Source of the DNA: Uloborus plumipes
Taxonomy: Eukaryota > Arthropoda > Arachnida > Araneae > Uloboridae
DNA: 64,000 nt
Assembly: GCA_038373865.1 (NCBI GenBank)
Contig: JAXGGA010004442.1
Span: forward strand, 24,407-88,406
Direction of reading: 5' to 3'
Shown here: one piece after another, positions 12,565-25,542 of the stretch
Layout of the letters: every line of letters starts with the position of its first letter
Numbering within the stretch: position 1 is the first letter of the stretch
Translations under genes and position numbers: made by a program
Notes under the pieces: model-generated
Database searches by the model: none
What the model was told of the DNA's origin: nothing
Seen by the model: the letters and a program-made list of their open reading frames with translations, nothing else

Positions 12565-14508
12565 TGTGTGGGACAATTCTCTCGCTTAGAATCAATGTTT
12601 CTGAAAGGTTCTGAACAAAATTATTTACTTATACGCATATCAAAAATTTAAAAGTTAAAAAAAAAATAGATTTCTGCCTCAAAATTAGCGATGACGAATA
12701 ATTTTGCTCTGAGAGATTGTACGAGACGGATCAAACTCCTTGACATCCCGCGTGGATCAAGATTTAGCCGAGGTCATCTCGCGTGCGAAAAGGGCGTTTG
12801 AATTTCATTCAGAAAAGAGAGCCCTTTGGGCGGAAACCTCGATGAACTTTTTGTGCACGTGGATTTTTAATGAGTGACGTCACTATCAAAAGATTATTTA
12901 TTTGCAGATGCGGGAAATTTCTCTCCAGGTGTCTTAATATGATGTGTGGGATGCTTTGGCTTTGGATTGGTTGGCTTAGGAATCTAATCTAGGTACGAAC
13001 ACAGCCAGAATCAACCTTTTGTGAGGGTGTGTATGGAAAGGGCTGGAGGGGAGGGGGCTCTTAACTTTTAACATTTTTTTAAATACTATATTATGATTGA
13101 CAATATGGCTTAAAAACAAGGGTTTCGGGGACACGTTCACCCTGAGAATCTTTGGTTTTTTGTATAGTCATGAACTTTTTCACCTACTCTTTTAGTGTGA
13201 TCGGTAAGTTCGCCATAAACCACAAATTTTACAAAAGTATCGTTTTTTTTTCTTTTTTTTTTCGTTATATAGGTAATTCATTATAGGCAGATTACGTTCT
13301 TGGTTTGTCATAAATGGATAAGTTTTTGTGGTTTTAAACTAATTCAAATTCCTATTCAATTATACAGCTTGGGGTATTGGGTCGAGAACTTTTCAGCACA
13401 CACTTGGTAGCTAGTGGTCTTTCACAAACTGCTGCAAACCATTTGTTTAAGTAACCATCAATTATGGATATACGCAACACATCGAGTGATATATTTTTCG
13501 ATGTAAAATGTTTTATGCCTTTCATTCACAAAAGATGAATTAAAAGCAAAACTTAGCACATTACTTCTTGCTTGTCGTAGAAGCTCGAAAGTTTTTCTGC
13601 ATTAACACTAGATTGTCTAAGCAAGTTTAACTGAAAAATGTTCATACTTGGATCATTACGAACATTCCAGCTACCTGGTTGACTTAAAAAAAATGTAGAA
13701 ACAAACACTCCTGGGTAGAAAGGGTGTGTCATCCACATTTTAGAGCAATTACAATGTTTGAAATGTTCTTGGCGCCAAGGTGAGATGGTCGGAGTAATGA
13801 TAACTTTGCTCGTTGTTCAGTCTCGATGAAGGTCTGTGTGCAGTTCCTTTGTTTATTTTTGAAGTGTAATTATACGATTACCTTATGGATTTCCTGTATT
13901 TCGAAATCATGGGTTACTTTTGGGTGGGTCTAATAATTCGAAAAATGCAACAAATCTGACTGAAGAGTTGATTTTATCTTATTCTTATGCATGAATTTAT
14001 GTGTTCGCTAATGTAAGTGGTAAGTATTGTGGATTCTGCTGGTTTTACTTTGATTTATTCAAATTACCGTTTTCGCAACGTTTAAATAATTTACGGAATT
14101 GAGTTTAATGTACAAAACGTATGTTTATGTGAATAAATTAGATTTTGGCAAGCAGTTTTAGCGATAGACTGGGACGTGGTCTTTATCGAATTGCATTATA
14201 ATACATTTGAATCACCTCGAAGAACGACAGCTTAGTTGTTGAAAGTATCTTTTCGCAGTGCTCCAGTAATCCTTTACTTCTCAAAAGACTTCACATTTTT
14301 GGCACTTTTCCCTTTTCAACAAACGTCTATTTAGGCTCTTGCGCCATAAAAACCAATAAAACCAACCAGTAACTGATCTGGAGGGATTTTTGTGGGCTGA
14401 TAAGTAGTTTGCTAAATTCTGGTCGTATTGATGGGTTCAACTTGTCCCGATCACTTCATGAACCTGAAAGTTTAAATTTTCCGTTGATAGCCAATATGGC
14501 CAGTTGAT
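12565..14508. other. Non-coding sequence, no bounded element
   Basis: Nothing recognisable apart from T-runs near 13250. Confidence 0.5.
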
Positions 14509-14516
14509 CCTTTTAG

Positions 14517-14668
14517 CAGGGCTGTGGAATTGAAGGGACAATGATCGACACCAAATCTGTCTCCGCAGAAATGGAAGAGTTGTAGATTCTGAGAGAAAAG
14601 TACAGACATCAACTCATGGAATTTTAAAGTCTTCCATTTCCGACCCCTTTAATTCCAACACAGCCCTG
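14517..14668. mobile_element. hAT-type MITE, 152 bp
   Basis: The ends CAGGGCTGTGGAATTGAAGG and CTTTAATTCCAACACAGCCC (ending TG) are long inverted repeats. The flanking octamers CCTTTTAG and CTTTTTAG match at 7 of 8 bases. Non-coding. Confidence 0.82.
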
Positions 14669-14676
14669 CTTTTTAG

Positions 14677-15341
14677 CTTACTGACCGCAATGTAACGAAT
14701 CTGTTGTCTACAGACCTTTTTCAGTTGTTAGCCGCAATCGCCTAACGGAACTTTTCTTGGACAAATTATGCTAGAAACATCCATACTCGTAAGTTATAAT
14801 TTACAGTAGAAAAAAAAAAGTTTCGACCTTAATCTTTTCCATTTACTGCGATTTGTTGCAAAACGAAAGAAAAACTCCGGAAAATGTGGCTGGTTGTTTG
14901 TATTTTCAATCGCCATTTAAAAAATTTCGTTTGGCATAATCATCATGTGATGAGTGGATATTCTCAGCTCTATTACTTCTAAGTGACTTGCAAGTGGTCA
15001 CATTAAGTGCTTCTCTTTTGATAAGGGGCAAAAAACTTTTTGATGTGTCCCAACTGCAACTTACACCAGGCCTCTTCAGAACATTTGTTGAGCTGCGTGG
15101 GTCTTGACAGGAGCATATCTACCCTAATCCTTTCCTGGTTTACGACTTTTTGAAAGTTTTTGGACTCGTGAACCTGGTTTAGCCATGCAGCTAGATCAGG
15201 AGGAATAAATTAACGGAAAACTTCATCAGTAGTTTATAGAAAGAAAATATTATAACTTTCCTTATCCTAAATACTGTTTTGTAACTTTTAAAGAGTGAAA
15301 TAAAAATGAATGAAAAATACTCCCTCAGTTGTTCATGCCTT
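14677..15341. other. Non-coding sequence
   Basis: Nothing recognised. Confidence 0.5.
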
Positions 15342-15878
15342 TTAACCGCTCTTGACCCGTACCCAAAATGCTAAATTCTCTGCATTCTCCCTTGAATCAT
15401 TACAAGTCCTTCCTATAATTTTTACTCGCTTGTGTGTTTGCATGGCCATTGTGAAGAAGCCAGAAAACAAATGCCCAAGTATTTGATAACAGTAATCGCG
15501 CGCTTTCTTCCGCGTGCCATCACGGGTGGACAGATCCTTTTTGCTTGCTTTCCTCGTGGCGTATTCTTCAGCAAACGATTTTTTTTCTTGGGCTCTTCGT
15601 GATTGCGGAGTCATTGTGCATGTGCGTGCTGTTGTTGTTCTTTTGTTCTGCGAGAATGGCCACTTTTGTTTTCGGTTGGGAAAGGTGTGCGAAAAGTGTG
15701 CGTTCGGAGATGAGATGATTGCGGGGTTTTTTCGTTGCTTATTGAAACGTAAAATTTGTGGCGGGAAGGGAATCATAATCTTGAAGGAACCCCCTGGGGA
15801 AAGGTTTCTTGTTTGGATAGGTGTGTCGTGTAAATTTGTTGCAACCCGGATAATAATATTGAAGTGAAATGATGGCAA
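15342..15878. other. GC-richer island with overlapping open frames, no gene recognised
   Basis: A 178-codon minus frame and a 117-codon plus frame overlap here. Neither shows a recognisable domain. The composition is less AT-rich than its surroundings, so the open frames may reflect fewer chance stops. I treat it as unassigned. Confidence 0.3.
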
Positions 15879-16320
15879 CGAAGCTACGATTCGCAGCTTG
15901 TTATTATTATTATTATTATATCCTGTATTAACTACTCTTTCTGTCCCAAATTAGCTGCTGCATTTGAATACTTTTGCACTAAATAATGAAACTGAGGATT
16001 TTATTTAAACATTCTTCAGTAATTTGATGACGATATGCTATGAATCAACTATGTTCATTTACTAAGCATTCTCTCTTTGAATCATTACCAAATCAGTTTT
16101 AAAAAATCCACGGTTCGCACACTTTCAAATCAAACCCAATTTTGTAAGGATTGCTCCATCAGCAATCACACAAAATCTTTTCTTACCAATGAATCGTGAA
16201 TTCATTAGAAAACAAACTATTTTTTTTCTGATATACTGATGGCGAACCACTTACAAACGTAACATGAATAATTTCCAAGCAATACGAAGGAAGTCATCAG
16301 AACAAATATCTTAAAATAGC

Positions 16321-16459
16321 CTTAGGGCGCTGCTTCACATCAGCGTAAAACGCGACCGAAACCGAAGGCAGAAACCTAAAATCCGGGTACTTTCCATAGG
16401 AACACTATGTAATCCATTTTACGTTTCTGCTTTACACCAATGTGGAGCAGGGCCCTTAG
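16321..16459. mobile_element. Short MITE, CTTAGGGCGCTGC end
   Basis: CTTAGGGCGCTGCTTCACAT on the left and TGTGGAGCAGGGCCCTTAG on the right are imperfect inverted repeats of about 30 bp. Total about 139 bp. No coding. Confidence 0.6.
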
Positions 16460-17001
16460 TGTCTATTGAATTTTGCTGAATGCAACCATAGTGTTTCAGA
16501 TATTACCAGAAAATTGTGAATAAAATGAAACATGGTTAAAGTGACCATGGGTAAGGGGACTTTTCAGACAGCCTGTCCTGTTGTTCCCTTACATTCTGGC
16601 AGAACACTGAAATGTTTCAGTGAAGTCAGTTTTCTTCAGTAACAGAATAGTACGCTGAGAATGTATCAACCGAAAGTGGCTGGAAGGATTTTTTTAAAGC
16701 ATTTTCTTACCAATAAATTTGACTCATGCGAACTTTTGCTTAATTATTGAATATATTTATCTTTGCCTGTCCCTTATGCACCAATAAAACCTCATTTTCG
16801 TTCATGAATCATTTGCAAACTATCACAGTTGGACCATACCAACACCACCAAATTAAGCCAAAGAAGGTTTTAAAAAATATCGATTACGTAACAGCAGAAA
16901 GCTGGGTCAAAAAATAAATAAATAAATAAATAAAAATACACACGCAGTTGTTAAAATTGTTAAATGCCCTATTTTGAGGAGGGAAAAAAAGGTGGTCACC
17001 T

Positions 17002-17259
17002 TATACTGCCGTGCTAAACACAAAAGTCGTATCTGCACTTTTTAACAAAATTGAGTTTTAGCCACCAGGTGGCTCTTTGTGACGAATTTTACCTCAATGC
17101 AAAATTATATAGTCATTTGAGAACGGGAAATATTTTTAAAAAAAATTCTGAAAAAGTTTCATCTGAATCAAATACATGGAGGCGCAAAACTTTAAAGAGC
17201 AATATCCCAGTTTGAGCTCCGACTGCAGATACCGCTTTTGCGCTTAGCACGGCCGTATA
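17002..17259. mobile_element. ACTGCCGTGC MITE, uninterrupted copy
   Basis: A 258 bp element with terminal inverted repeats TATACTGCCGTGCTAA and TTAGCACGGCCGTATA. The interior is shared with the 30.1-30.7 kb copy: CACAAAAGTCG, GAACGGGAAATATTTTTAAA and ACTGCAGAT. No coding capacity. Confidence 0.82.
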
Positions 17260-17293
17260 GGTATGGCACATGCAAAGTATTATTCCTCTATGG

Positions 17294-17580
17294 CAGGGAT
17301 TCAAGTGAAACAGGCAATCGCAAATTACAATCGCGACTGGAAATGAATTACATTAGAACGTTTCTTGATAAAAACATCGTGACGTTTGCCTATGAAAAAC
17401 TAGCTAGATAAAACGTCACAGCCTACTTGGCGAATAAGAGGAGATCGTTGAGTGCTTGTGAGCTCTTATTGGCTCCACCCGTAGTGACGTCATGCCAATT
17501 TAAGTTGATGATAATGTAATTCACTTCCAGTAGCGATTGCAATTCGAAGCGATCGCAGTGCTGTTTCACTTGAATCCCTG
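17294..17580. mobile_element. MITE with 20 bp inverted repeats, hAT-like
   Basis: The ends CAGGGATTCAAGTGAAACAG and CTGTTTCACTTGAATCCCTG are exact inverted complements. CAATCGC...ACTGGAA is also repeated inward. The flanking octamers do not match, so the family is inferred from the CAGGG ends only. Confidence 0.72.
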
Positions 17581-17625
17581 CCTATATCTCATTTTCGTTA
17601 TGTTTTCAACAAGTATGTATCTTAT

Positions 17626-17722
17626 CCCAGGTAGCACAAATAACCTTTAAACGTTTTTAAGTGGTTGTTACAACGTTAATAACCATTTTACAACCTTTAA
17701 AAAACGAAGTGTGCTACTTGGG
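17626..17722. mobile_element. Short MITE, CCCAGGTAGCAC ends
   Basis: CCCAGGTAGCACA on the left and TGTGCTACTTGGG on the right are near-perfect inverted repeats around 97 bp, with GGTTGTTACAACGTTAATAACC-like inner symmetry. No coding. Confidence 0.62.
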
Positions 17723-19168
17723 TATGTCACCATGTATTATACGAGAGAAGAGGAATTTCTATTTTTACCTCTTTCTACAATTTACTTCTAACATTCGCGT
17801 GCATTGATTGTACATTTTCCCTTGCCCTGTCAGCTCAGCTCAGCTCTTTCCACAAACACAATTGCGTGATTGCCGCGCTCGTAACATTCGATGTAATCCA
17901 CTGTTGTACAGCCCTGAGGGCCGACGTGGAAGCGGGAAGAATGTGGGTGTAATAAACCCGCTGAGGACGTTCTTCGTCCTTGCGCTATTATCTTTCCCGT
18001 CCGCTCGCGTTAATGAGTAATAATCCCCCGAGATTCTATCCCTTTTTTTCTCTCTCCCGTATGTTTACGACATCCCCAGGTTTATCAACCCCATTTGCGG
18101 CATAGCTCCGGTAATGATTTCATTTGAAAAAGGGACTCTTTAAACGAGCAATTAACTCCTTTGTTAGGAGCATTTATGGATGATGCGGTTCGCTTCCTCT
18201 GTGCTTCGGAAGTTTGAAAAAGCCCTCTCTTTTTTTGTTTTCGTTGCCTTTCTATTATTGTGGGGTTTGTTTTTCCTTCTCCGCTAATTGGAGGCCGTTC
18301 TATTTCCGACGATTAATTGTTCCTTCCTGCTCCAGTATAATTATTGTGGAAAAATTATATATAATAATGCCATAACTAGTAGCTGGGATGTTTTTTCGCT
18401 CTTGCTGAAGTTCACTGTACTGCCCTTGCCCCCTTTTTTTCTCTCTCTTCGTATCCAGCCTGGGCCTTTGACCTCCCTTTCGGGTGTGATGTGTGTACAA
18501 ACGTTTCGGCGCCTATTCTTTGTTTTAGTTGGTTTTGCCGTTTCTCGAACTGGGATTTGGATTGTTTATTTTTCCTTCCAGCTTTGTCTGCATTTTCTCC
18601 TAGCATGGACGCATTGTTGAATTTCGTTGACGTATTGTTGAACGAATTCTTCTCTTCCCCCCTTCTTCAACTTTGGATAAGTAATCTATAATTCAAACAT
18701 TCCTTGGTGTTGTTTTTTCAATGTTACGAAGTTAAGTAAATCTTTGCAAAAAAAAAAAAAAAAAACTTGACTATGGAAGGAGAAGTAATAAGATGAATAG
18801 ATCTACAAAATTTTCTTTTGAGGTCTTTGATATTGAAATGCCTTTTTGGGCTCTCTGCATTTTAAATGTGAAATCTTTAAGCGCTAAAAATATTTGTCTC
18901 GTTTACTTAACACTTGACAAAGGAGGTGATTTCTTTTTTTTTTTTTTTTGACGTAAATGGTAAAGAGGGATTTATGCTCTATATTATATTATAACTTATT
19001 AACTATATTTTTGTGCACTCCACAAAATTTAACAAATTAAAATAAACTTTCCAATGTTTTCTGCATTCGTTATTTCCATAAATGCGGATGATACAGTGCC
19101 GCAAGTGTGCATACATTTTCATTTGAGAGTCATACAGGTAAATAGTACAAAACTTTTGTGTGTAAATA
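17723..19168. other. Mixed-composition non-coding sequence
   Basis: 17860-18620 is somewhat GC-richer, with pyrimidine-rich stretches and overlapping short open frames but no domain. A poly-A run lies near 18755 and a poly-T run near 18935. Confidence 0.45.
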
Positions 19169-19326
19169 CTGTCGGCCCCGCTTAAACGAATATTGTCGGT
19201 TCCAAGAATTTTTTTTCGATTAAGCGGGGATCTTTAACATTACGTCTATGGCATCGGTTCCGAGATATTTTATTCGTATAAGCGGTGTATTCGTTTATCC
19301 GTTACCCGATTAAGCGGGGACGACAG
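19169..19326. mobile_element. pogo/Tigger-like MITE, 158 bp
   Basis: The ends CTGTCGGCCCCGCTTAA and TTAAGCGGGGACGACAG are inverted repeats, flanked by TA on both sides. The CCCCGCTTAA core resembles Tigger/pogo termini. Both orientations of TTCGTATAAGCG-like motifs repeat inside. Confidence 0.75.
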
Positions 19327-19628
19327 TATAGAAATCTTGCATTTTTTAAAAAAACTATTTTATAACACAATTTCGAATTAACTACCTCACATGGAAGGCG
19401 GAAGTTGTTTAAATATAAAATGACAAAAACTACAACAAAAAAGGGGGGGGGGGAGAAAGAAAAATTTGAAATTGCGGTGGGAAAAATTGGAAATCCTTTG
19501 GTGAGGTGCAGTTTATTACACCCTAAAAACCGCAAAATAATCAGCCATATACAACGCTTTTTATGCTCAGGCACTTGCTATTTCGCTTGAAAAGGGGTAG
19601 GTGAACTCATAGCGCAGTCTGTGTAAGT

Positions 19629-22061
19629 CAGGGGTGCCCATCCCCCCCAAGCTCAATGGCGCAAATTCCCCCCCAAAAATTTTGCCAACCCAGTTTTACT
19701 TATTTATTTTTTATTTTTAGCGCTCTCTATTTATTTATTTTTTTAATATTATTTATTTATTTATTTATTTTTATTACAATTTTTATTATTTAATTAAAAA
19801 AATTCTGCGCTACGCCACTGAAAGTTATCATTTTATTATGACTTAAAAATAGACACTGAAGGTATAAACTGAATGCAATACTTCTAATCACATGATTTTT
19901 ACGCACTATTTGTTTAAATAGGGCTGGGTGAAATAAACAGAATCTGAAGGGATAAGATTAGTTAAAAATATTTACAATAAACAGCAATAAATTAACTAAA
20001 TAAACTTGCTTGTGCTATGCAAATGAAAATAACTATTATAGTACAAACAAACATTTTCGTAGATTAATGAGTGTCATATAAATAAAACAATCATTTCAAC
20101 TCGATCTTTAATAGTAAAATCAAACATTGAAAGAAAATTCAAATGTTTAAAAATATGACGCATAAAAAGGTAGATAAATACCATTGTAATATTTATATGT
20201 GTTAACCAGCCAAAAGCGTGAAGTCGTAAATTTCCACGAAAATTTTCTCATTTGGGAGTTTATAATGAGGCATAAATTAATAAAATCAGATAATAAATTT
20301 GGGTGGGATAAATATAATAAAAATAGCTGTGAAAATGATTAATAATTCCCAATAGCAACAAGAAATTAAATCAATGATATAACTTACACTTAGCAAATGA
20401 AAATAATGCCTCTTTGCCTGGACCGTCATTTCAAACTTTTCCGGCAGGGGCAATGGGTATGTATTCAATGTAAAATATGCCAAAAAATAGTAAAAACCCC
20501 ACCCACTTGCAGGTAAACACATTGGTTTCCTAAAGCCGAGGAGGGGGGGGGGGGGTTGACCCTCTGATCCCCTAAATGACGGGCCTACCCTCCACTTCGT
20601 AAGAGTCCAGGTGCCTCTCAAATGGTAATAGCCATCAAGAAATAATTGTGCAACATGAAAGAATCTTAGTCTCGTTAGAAACAAACAAATTAACTTCTCA
20701 GGCAGACACTAAAAAATTCATTTTCTCCCTTTTAATTTTTAGCCCAATATTCATGTGCCATAGCTATCATGGAACCAATGAATTCCCTATTTCAACGCAT
20801 GCATAAAAACAGTTCAAGATTTTTAAGATGCAAGCCATGCCCATATATAGCCACTTAAAACTATGAACCGTCATTAATACTAATAAAACAGGTGTTTGGT
20901 GGTTATATATTTTTATATACATATAAAGTGTACCTTTTTGAAATCAAATAATTAACAAAGTAAGATAGTTTTAAAATACTGTTACAAGGAATGTTTAATA
21001 TAAATCTTACCTTGAAGTTAATGGTGCATTTTTGTATATTTGTCATTGTCACCGTTGAAACAATGGAGCCTGCACCCGTGTTACTAGTCGCTTTATCCCA
21101 AGTACTACTGCCTTTCTTAGCAGCTACACTTTGTACTTGATATTAATATTATTTCTAAATTTATATGCATGCTTTTTGCGACAATGTTCAGTCCATTTGT
21201 CTTGTCTGTGCACAGTGTTGCAAAGTACTTCTAAACATTTATATTTGAACGAAGTTTAAAGAGCTCTAGACATCTTCGAAGGATTTCTTTTAAAATTTCA
21301 CAAAACTTGAACCGCCATTTACTATGAACGCGACAAACTGCTACAAAATAGTCGATAACAGCGCATCTCACATTAATATGGCAACATTACGGTAGGCAGA
21401 AACTGTGACACTCCGCATTGAGAAATCTTTATCACCCAGTGTTAAGATTAAACTGAACTGAAGTGTAAAAAAATAATAAAGTAATAAAAATAATAATATC
21501 AAACGTTGGAATGACTTCGGAGCAGAAAAACTGCATAATTTTGTAGTTGTAAAACGGTATATATATATATGTCATTTTGTTGATGTAATTTGTCTATTAG
21601 GGTGAAATGCAGCAGCTAAAACACTCGCGCAAATAACGAGTTCCAGGCGCCACTAATAAATAATGTTTAGGCTGGAAGTTCCTATTTTGCATTTGAGCCG
21701 AGATTTGTTATGGTGTCAGTGGTAATGCTGAAGTTGAATTGATAGCGTATCTTTTTTCCCCCCGCTTAGCAGTATTATTCTAATTACTCAGCAACAATTC
21801 AGATACAAATCGTTCAAAAAGAAGTTAATATTTTTCGATATTAGCTTCGCACAAAAAAAAAAGAAAGAAAAAAAAACCGTAAATTAAAAAAAAAAAAAAA
21901 TAATAATTTAAAAATAATTAAAAAAAAGTTAATACATAATTTAAATTGAAACAATAAATTAATTAATAATTTAAATAAATAAATAAATAAGTTAAAAAAA
22001 TCCCCCCCAAAAATTTTGATGGCGCAACTTGCGCCATAATCCCCCCCTGTGGGCACCCCTG
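19629..22061. mobile_element. hAT-type element, 2.4 kb, perfect 8 bp duplication
   Basis: The ends are CAGGGGTGCCCA at 19629 and TGGGCACCCCTG ending 22061. They are flanked by the 8 bp duplication GTGTAAGT (19621-19628 and 22062-22069). Subterminal parts carry ATGGCGCAA on the left and TTGCGCCAT on the right next to C-runs. No transposase frame was recognised inside; the interior has AT-rich runs, a poly-C/G tract at 20540-20552 and a short TATA microsatellite near 21560. It is either a decayed or a large non-autonomous copy. Confidence 0.88.
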
Positions 22062-22069
22062 GTGTAAGT

Positions 22070-25000
22070 AACAACGTAAAATAACAATATTTTAGTATTT
22101 AAAACTTTGCTGGAGTGTAAGATGGCCCACCTAACTGACAGGCGAAGGGCTCAGTAGCGCAATTATTTTTCTTCGTTAAAACAGTGGTTTGTGTAATTTA
22201 ACGAAAAAAGCCCGTGTAACGCCGCTTTACCTAACTTGTGCTTTTTCTCCGAGGATGGATATGAGTCGTATTTTTTTTAATTCAATTACGTGACCAGTTT
22301 TTGTGAATTATCAAATTCAGAATGTCACCTTAATTTCAAGAAGTTCAATAACTTTGGTGTTAGTGAATCAGTCAAAAAAAAAAACAAAAAACTTTCTAGC
22401 TCCAAAGGTATTAACACCAGCACAGAGAGAGAGAGCACTAAGCAGTCACACGCCACAAAAACAACCACGCAAAATTAAACTGAAAAATTTACAGCTAGGG
22501 CTTGATTACTGAATTTTAAGGCATGGCCTAGAGCCAAATGGCTGAAATTGTAAGGTTTGATTACAGGTACCCCTGAAAAGCTATGGCTGGGGCCCCTGAC
22601 ATCTCCTTGTTTACAGCCACTAGATAAGAGTCTACTGAGCGATGGTTCCTTATTGCAGCAAAACTGGAGATCGACCGACTGTTTTCTACTTTTCTACTAC
22701 TAGGTGGCGTTCTACAAGGGGAGGGTCCTTAAAGTTCTGTTATATTACTGCAAGATCACAGCGATTCTTTCAGTTTGTTCGTTAATTATTTGATCAAAAT
22801 TAAAGCAGGGCAATTTTAATTTACCCAGCTCTTTAGTTGAAACAAACTGCGAATGAACAATTTTGAGTCAAATATGGAATAAACGCTCAACTATTCTTTA
22901 AAACAGCATTTTATTTTTTAATGTAAGAGTGTTGGATAACTTTCGAGTTGACCCCCTCCCCTCTCTCTGTGCGTGTAAGAGTGGTTTCAATAATTCGATA
23001 AGGAAAACCATTTGATATGAAACAAGAATTTAAAAATTAAGCCGCTGTTTTCCTCCCCCCTCTCTTTTTACAAGTACATAATTTATAGCAATAATAATTA
23101 CCATGCAATACACAATAGGTATATTACATCGAGTTATCATGAATCGTGAATGCAAGTGCTAATCACAGGAACTTGTTTGTATCGTGAATGCAAGTGCTAA
23201 TCACAGGAACTTGTTTGTATTTATTTTTTCACTGTAATTGAAGTATTTAATTCAATTTGAAGAAAACAAAGAAATGCTGTGGTTTAATTGTGGCAGTATT
23301 TTTTTCCTGTGTGGGAAAATGTTCTTAGCACAGAAGACCTTCCATACCTTCGACCATTTCATTGTTTGAAAAATTAAAAATAAAAGAAAAAAGCCGCTTA
23401 CGCAAACGCAACAAATGCGAAAACACGCAAATGCAGATTTCGTGCGCGCTTCTTCGGAAATCATTACACGCGTGTGTTTTGCTACTTCTAACCATTTAGG
23501 TAATCTACATGCCTTGTGTTCAGCATTGAAATGAACCAGCCCCCAGAGGGTTCGAATTCCAATCCGGTTGTTCTCATTGTTGTTCCTCAGCCTCGCATAA
23601 ATCACTGCCGGCGGGCCGCGAGAAATCGTTTATGGAGCACGTCAGGGCCGCAGTTTTATGATGGATTCTGTTGCCCTGTCCGAAAGGTTTTTTTTTTCCC
23701 TCTTAAAATAAGATGCGCGTGGGTTTGTTTTGGAACTGACACGTTTCCAATATGTATCAATTAATATTGCGTGCTTTCTCGTTAAATTATTTATCGTCTC
23801 ATGGATTAAATATGTAATCGGCAAGTTTTTAGTCTAATATTAAATGTTGAACCTTATGGGCAGAGGAGAACGGGCAAATGAGATACGCGCAGATTTTTAT
23901 GTTTGACAATATCGGTACCTCAGTACTAGAACGACGTAAGTCTAAAAATAGTCATAAAATGCAAAAAAAAGCCAGGTTTAAAGTGAGCAATTCAGATTGT
24001 TCGATGCATATCAAGCTAGTACCTGTTGCTACTAGTTTGTATCCAACCCTTGTATTAGCCTCAGCAAAGACTTTTACCACCGCCATATAAGTGTAATTAA
24101 TCCCTCTCTCCATGGAGCTCTCTTAAAAAAATTAATTCCCTTTGAAAAATTAAAACATTAAGGGGGTATGGGGGTGGATTCCATGGCTCATTTATCTCTT
24201 GATCTGAATTGTTCGTTGCCCACATTTTACAAATGAATCGTGAGTTCCACTGCTCATCTGTGTTTTCGAACCATTCATGCCACCCCTGCTGACAACAAAA
24301 TACTTATGAGAACAAACCATGTTGTTAATATTGCTGAAAGATATCACATTAGCCAGCGCATTAAGTTGATGTGACCCTGCAAAATTTTTGCTCTTCCTGA
24401 TATGGATGTAGTTCCTATACTTTCCACCAGTACCCAGTCATTTGGGTGAAGCTATCATCAGATCGTTGAGATTAGGCCAGCGTGGTGGTTTGGATGGAGC
24501 TATAAGTTCTTCTTGTAAGTGGCCCGGGTAAAGATCCCTAAGATAAGAAGTGTAACGCTTTTGGCAAATCTTCCCTGGTACTCTTCTATAGCGATATGGA
24601 ATCTCTAAACCAAGATTTCTATCTCTTATGCTGCATAAGTTTTGTTATTAGCCTCAGATGTTGTTGTAGTATCATATTTGATGAGAATTTTTTTCGAAAA
24701 GAAACCCATTTGGAATCGTGCTATTCCCAGCCATTTTCCTCGTATACAATATCCTTTATTTGGAAAATGATTTAATACAAATACAAATGCAACGACCAAT
24801 AACAGGTTCTGGGCCCACCTAGGCTATCCCAGTCATTTTATAACTCCCAATGAATATCAGTGGCCCTTTTAAAGCTGTCAACTAACCCCCTTACTATTTA
24901 TAATCTCTTCTGGTAAACTGTTTCAGGTGCCTCAGAACCCTCGTAAAAACTTCTAATCTCCAGGTTAAATTAAACTGCAACTCTCGCGATCTTTCTGAAA

Positions 25001-25088
25001 TCAGTTTTGGTGCTGTGATTTTTAATATGATTAATTACTAATACGTTTGACACTTTTTGTTTATGAATACTTTCTTTTCTCATTTCAG
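22070..25088. other. Upstream intron or 5' flank of the kinase gene
   Basis: No earlier kinase exon was recognised. Only the 38 bp duplication at 23143 and short purine or pyrimidine runs stand out. Confidence 0.5.
23143..23219 (+). repeat. Two perfect 38 bp tandem copies
   Basis: TCGTGAATGCAAGTGCTAAT and the following CACAGGAACTTGTTTGTA occur twice in direct succession with a 38 bp period. Confidence 0.9.
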
Positions 25089-25301
25089 GGGCAAGTTCGC
25101 GACTGTTCGCCGCTGCAAACACAAAGAGTCCGGCATCGAATACGCCGCCAAGTACATGCGCAAACGCCGGAGAGCTTCCGACGTGCGGCACGAAATATTG
25201 CACGAAGCCCACGTCCTGGAACTGAGCATCCAGCACCCACACATCGTGCAGCTGCACGAAGTGTACGAGACGCCTTCCGAAATAATTCTCGTCCTAGAAT
25301 T
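25089..25301 (+). CDS. Drak: DRAK/STK17-type Ser/Thr kinase, N-lobe exon
   Basis: This internal exon encodes 70 full codons of a protein kinase N-lobe. It starts in the glycine-rich loop (GKFATVRRC), has the ATP-binding lysine in [10 protein letters not shown] (exon residue 21) and the likely alpha-C glutamate in [11 protein letters not shown] (residue 39), and ends at the hinge (EIILVLEL). The basic MRKRRR stretch, LHEVYET and SEIILVLE match the death-associated-kinase-related (DRAK/STK17) branch better than DAPK, judged from remembered family features. A pyrimidine-rich tract ending in CAG precedes position 25089, and a GTGAGT donor follows 25301. The exon begins with the last base of a split codon and ends with two bases of a Leu codon that the exon at 29767 completes. 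It is far more GC-rich than the surrounding DNA. The upstream exon carrying the start and first loop glycine was not found. Confidence 0.88.
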
Positions 25302-25348
25302 GTGAGTGTCATGTTCATGGTGGTTTACAATGCGAAAAAAGAAGTAGT

Positions 25349-25542
25349 ATAGTTTGACCGCGGAAAGATGGCGGGTGGACAGGAAACGAAAACGGACCAC
25401 TTCATTTTGAAATAGGTTGGACCTGCAAGAAAGTGAAAGCAGTGTGAGGCCGCGTGTTCTCGCCGATCCATCCTGATTCAAAATGAGTTGTCCCTTTTCC
25501 TCTTCCAGTCCATCCCCCATCTCTACACGGTCGAACTTTAAT
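25349..25542. mobile_element. MITE 47 bp after the first kinase exon
   Basis: Its halves form imperfect inverted repeats of about 70 bp: the left begins TAGTTTGACCGCGG and the right ends CACGGTCGAACTTTAATA. TA borders suggest Tc1/mariner-type mobilisation. A related element lies just after the second exon. Confidence 0.65.

Noticed and set aside
15342..15878. A 178-codon minus-strand open frame as a gene
   Set aside because: No domain, splice or start signal is recognisable, and the opposite strand is also open. Lower stop density from composition explains it.
17294..17580. A perfect 8 bp duplication for this MITE
   Set aside because: The flanking octamers CTCTATGG and CCTATATC do not match, so hAT membership rests on ends alone.
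25057..25088. ATG at 25057 as the kinase start codon
   Set aside because: The codons before 25089 read through a pyrimidine tract and CAG acceptor, so they are intron. The true start is in an unseen upstream exon.
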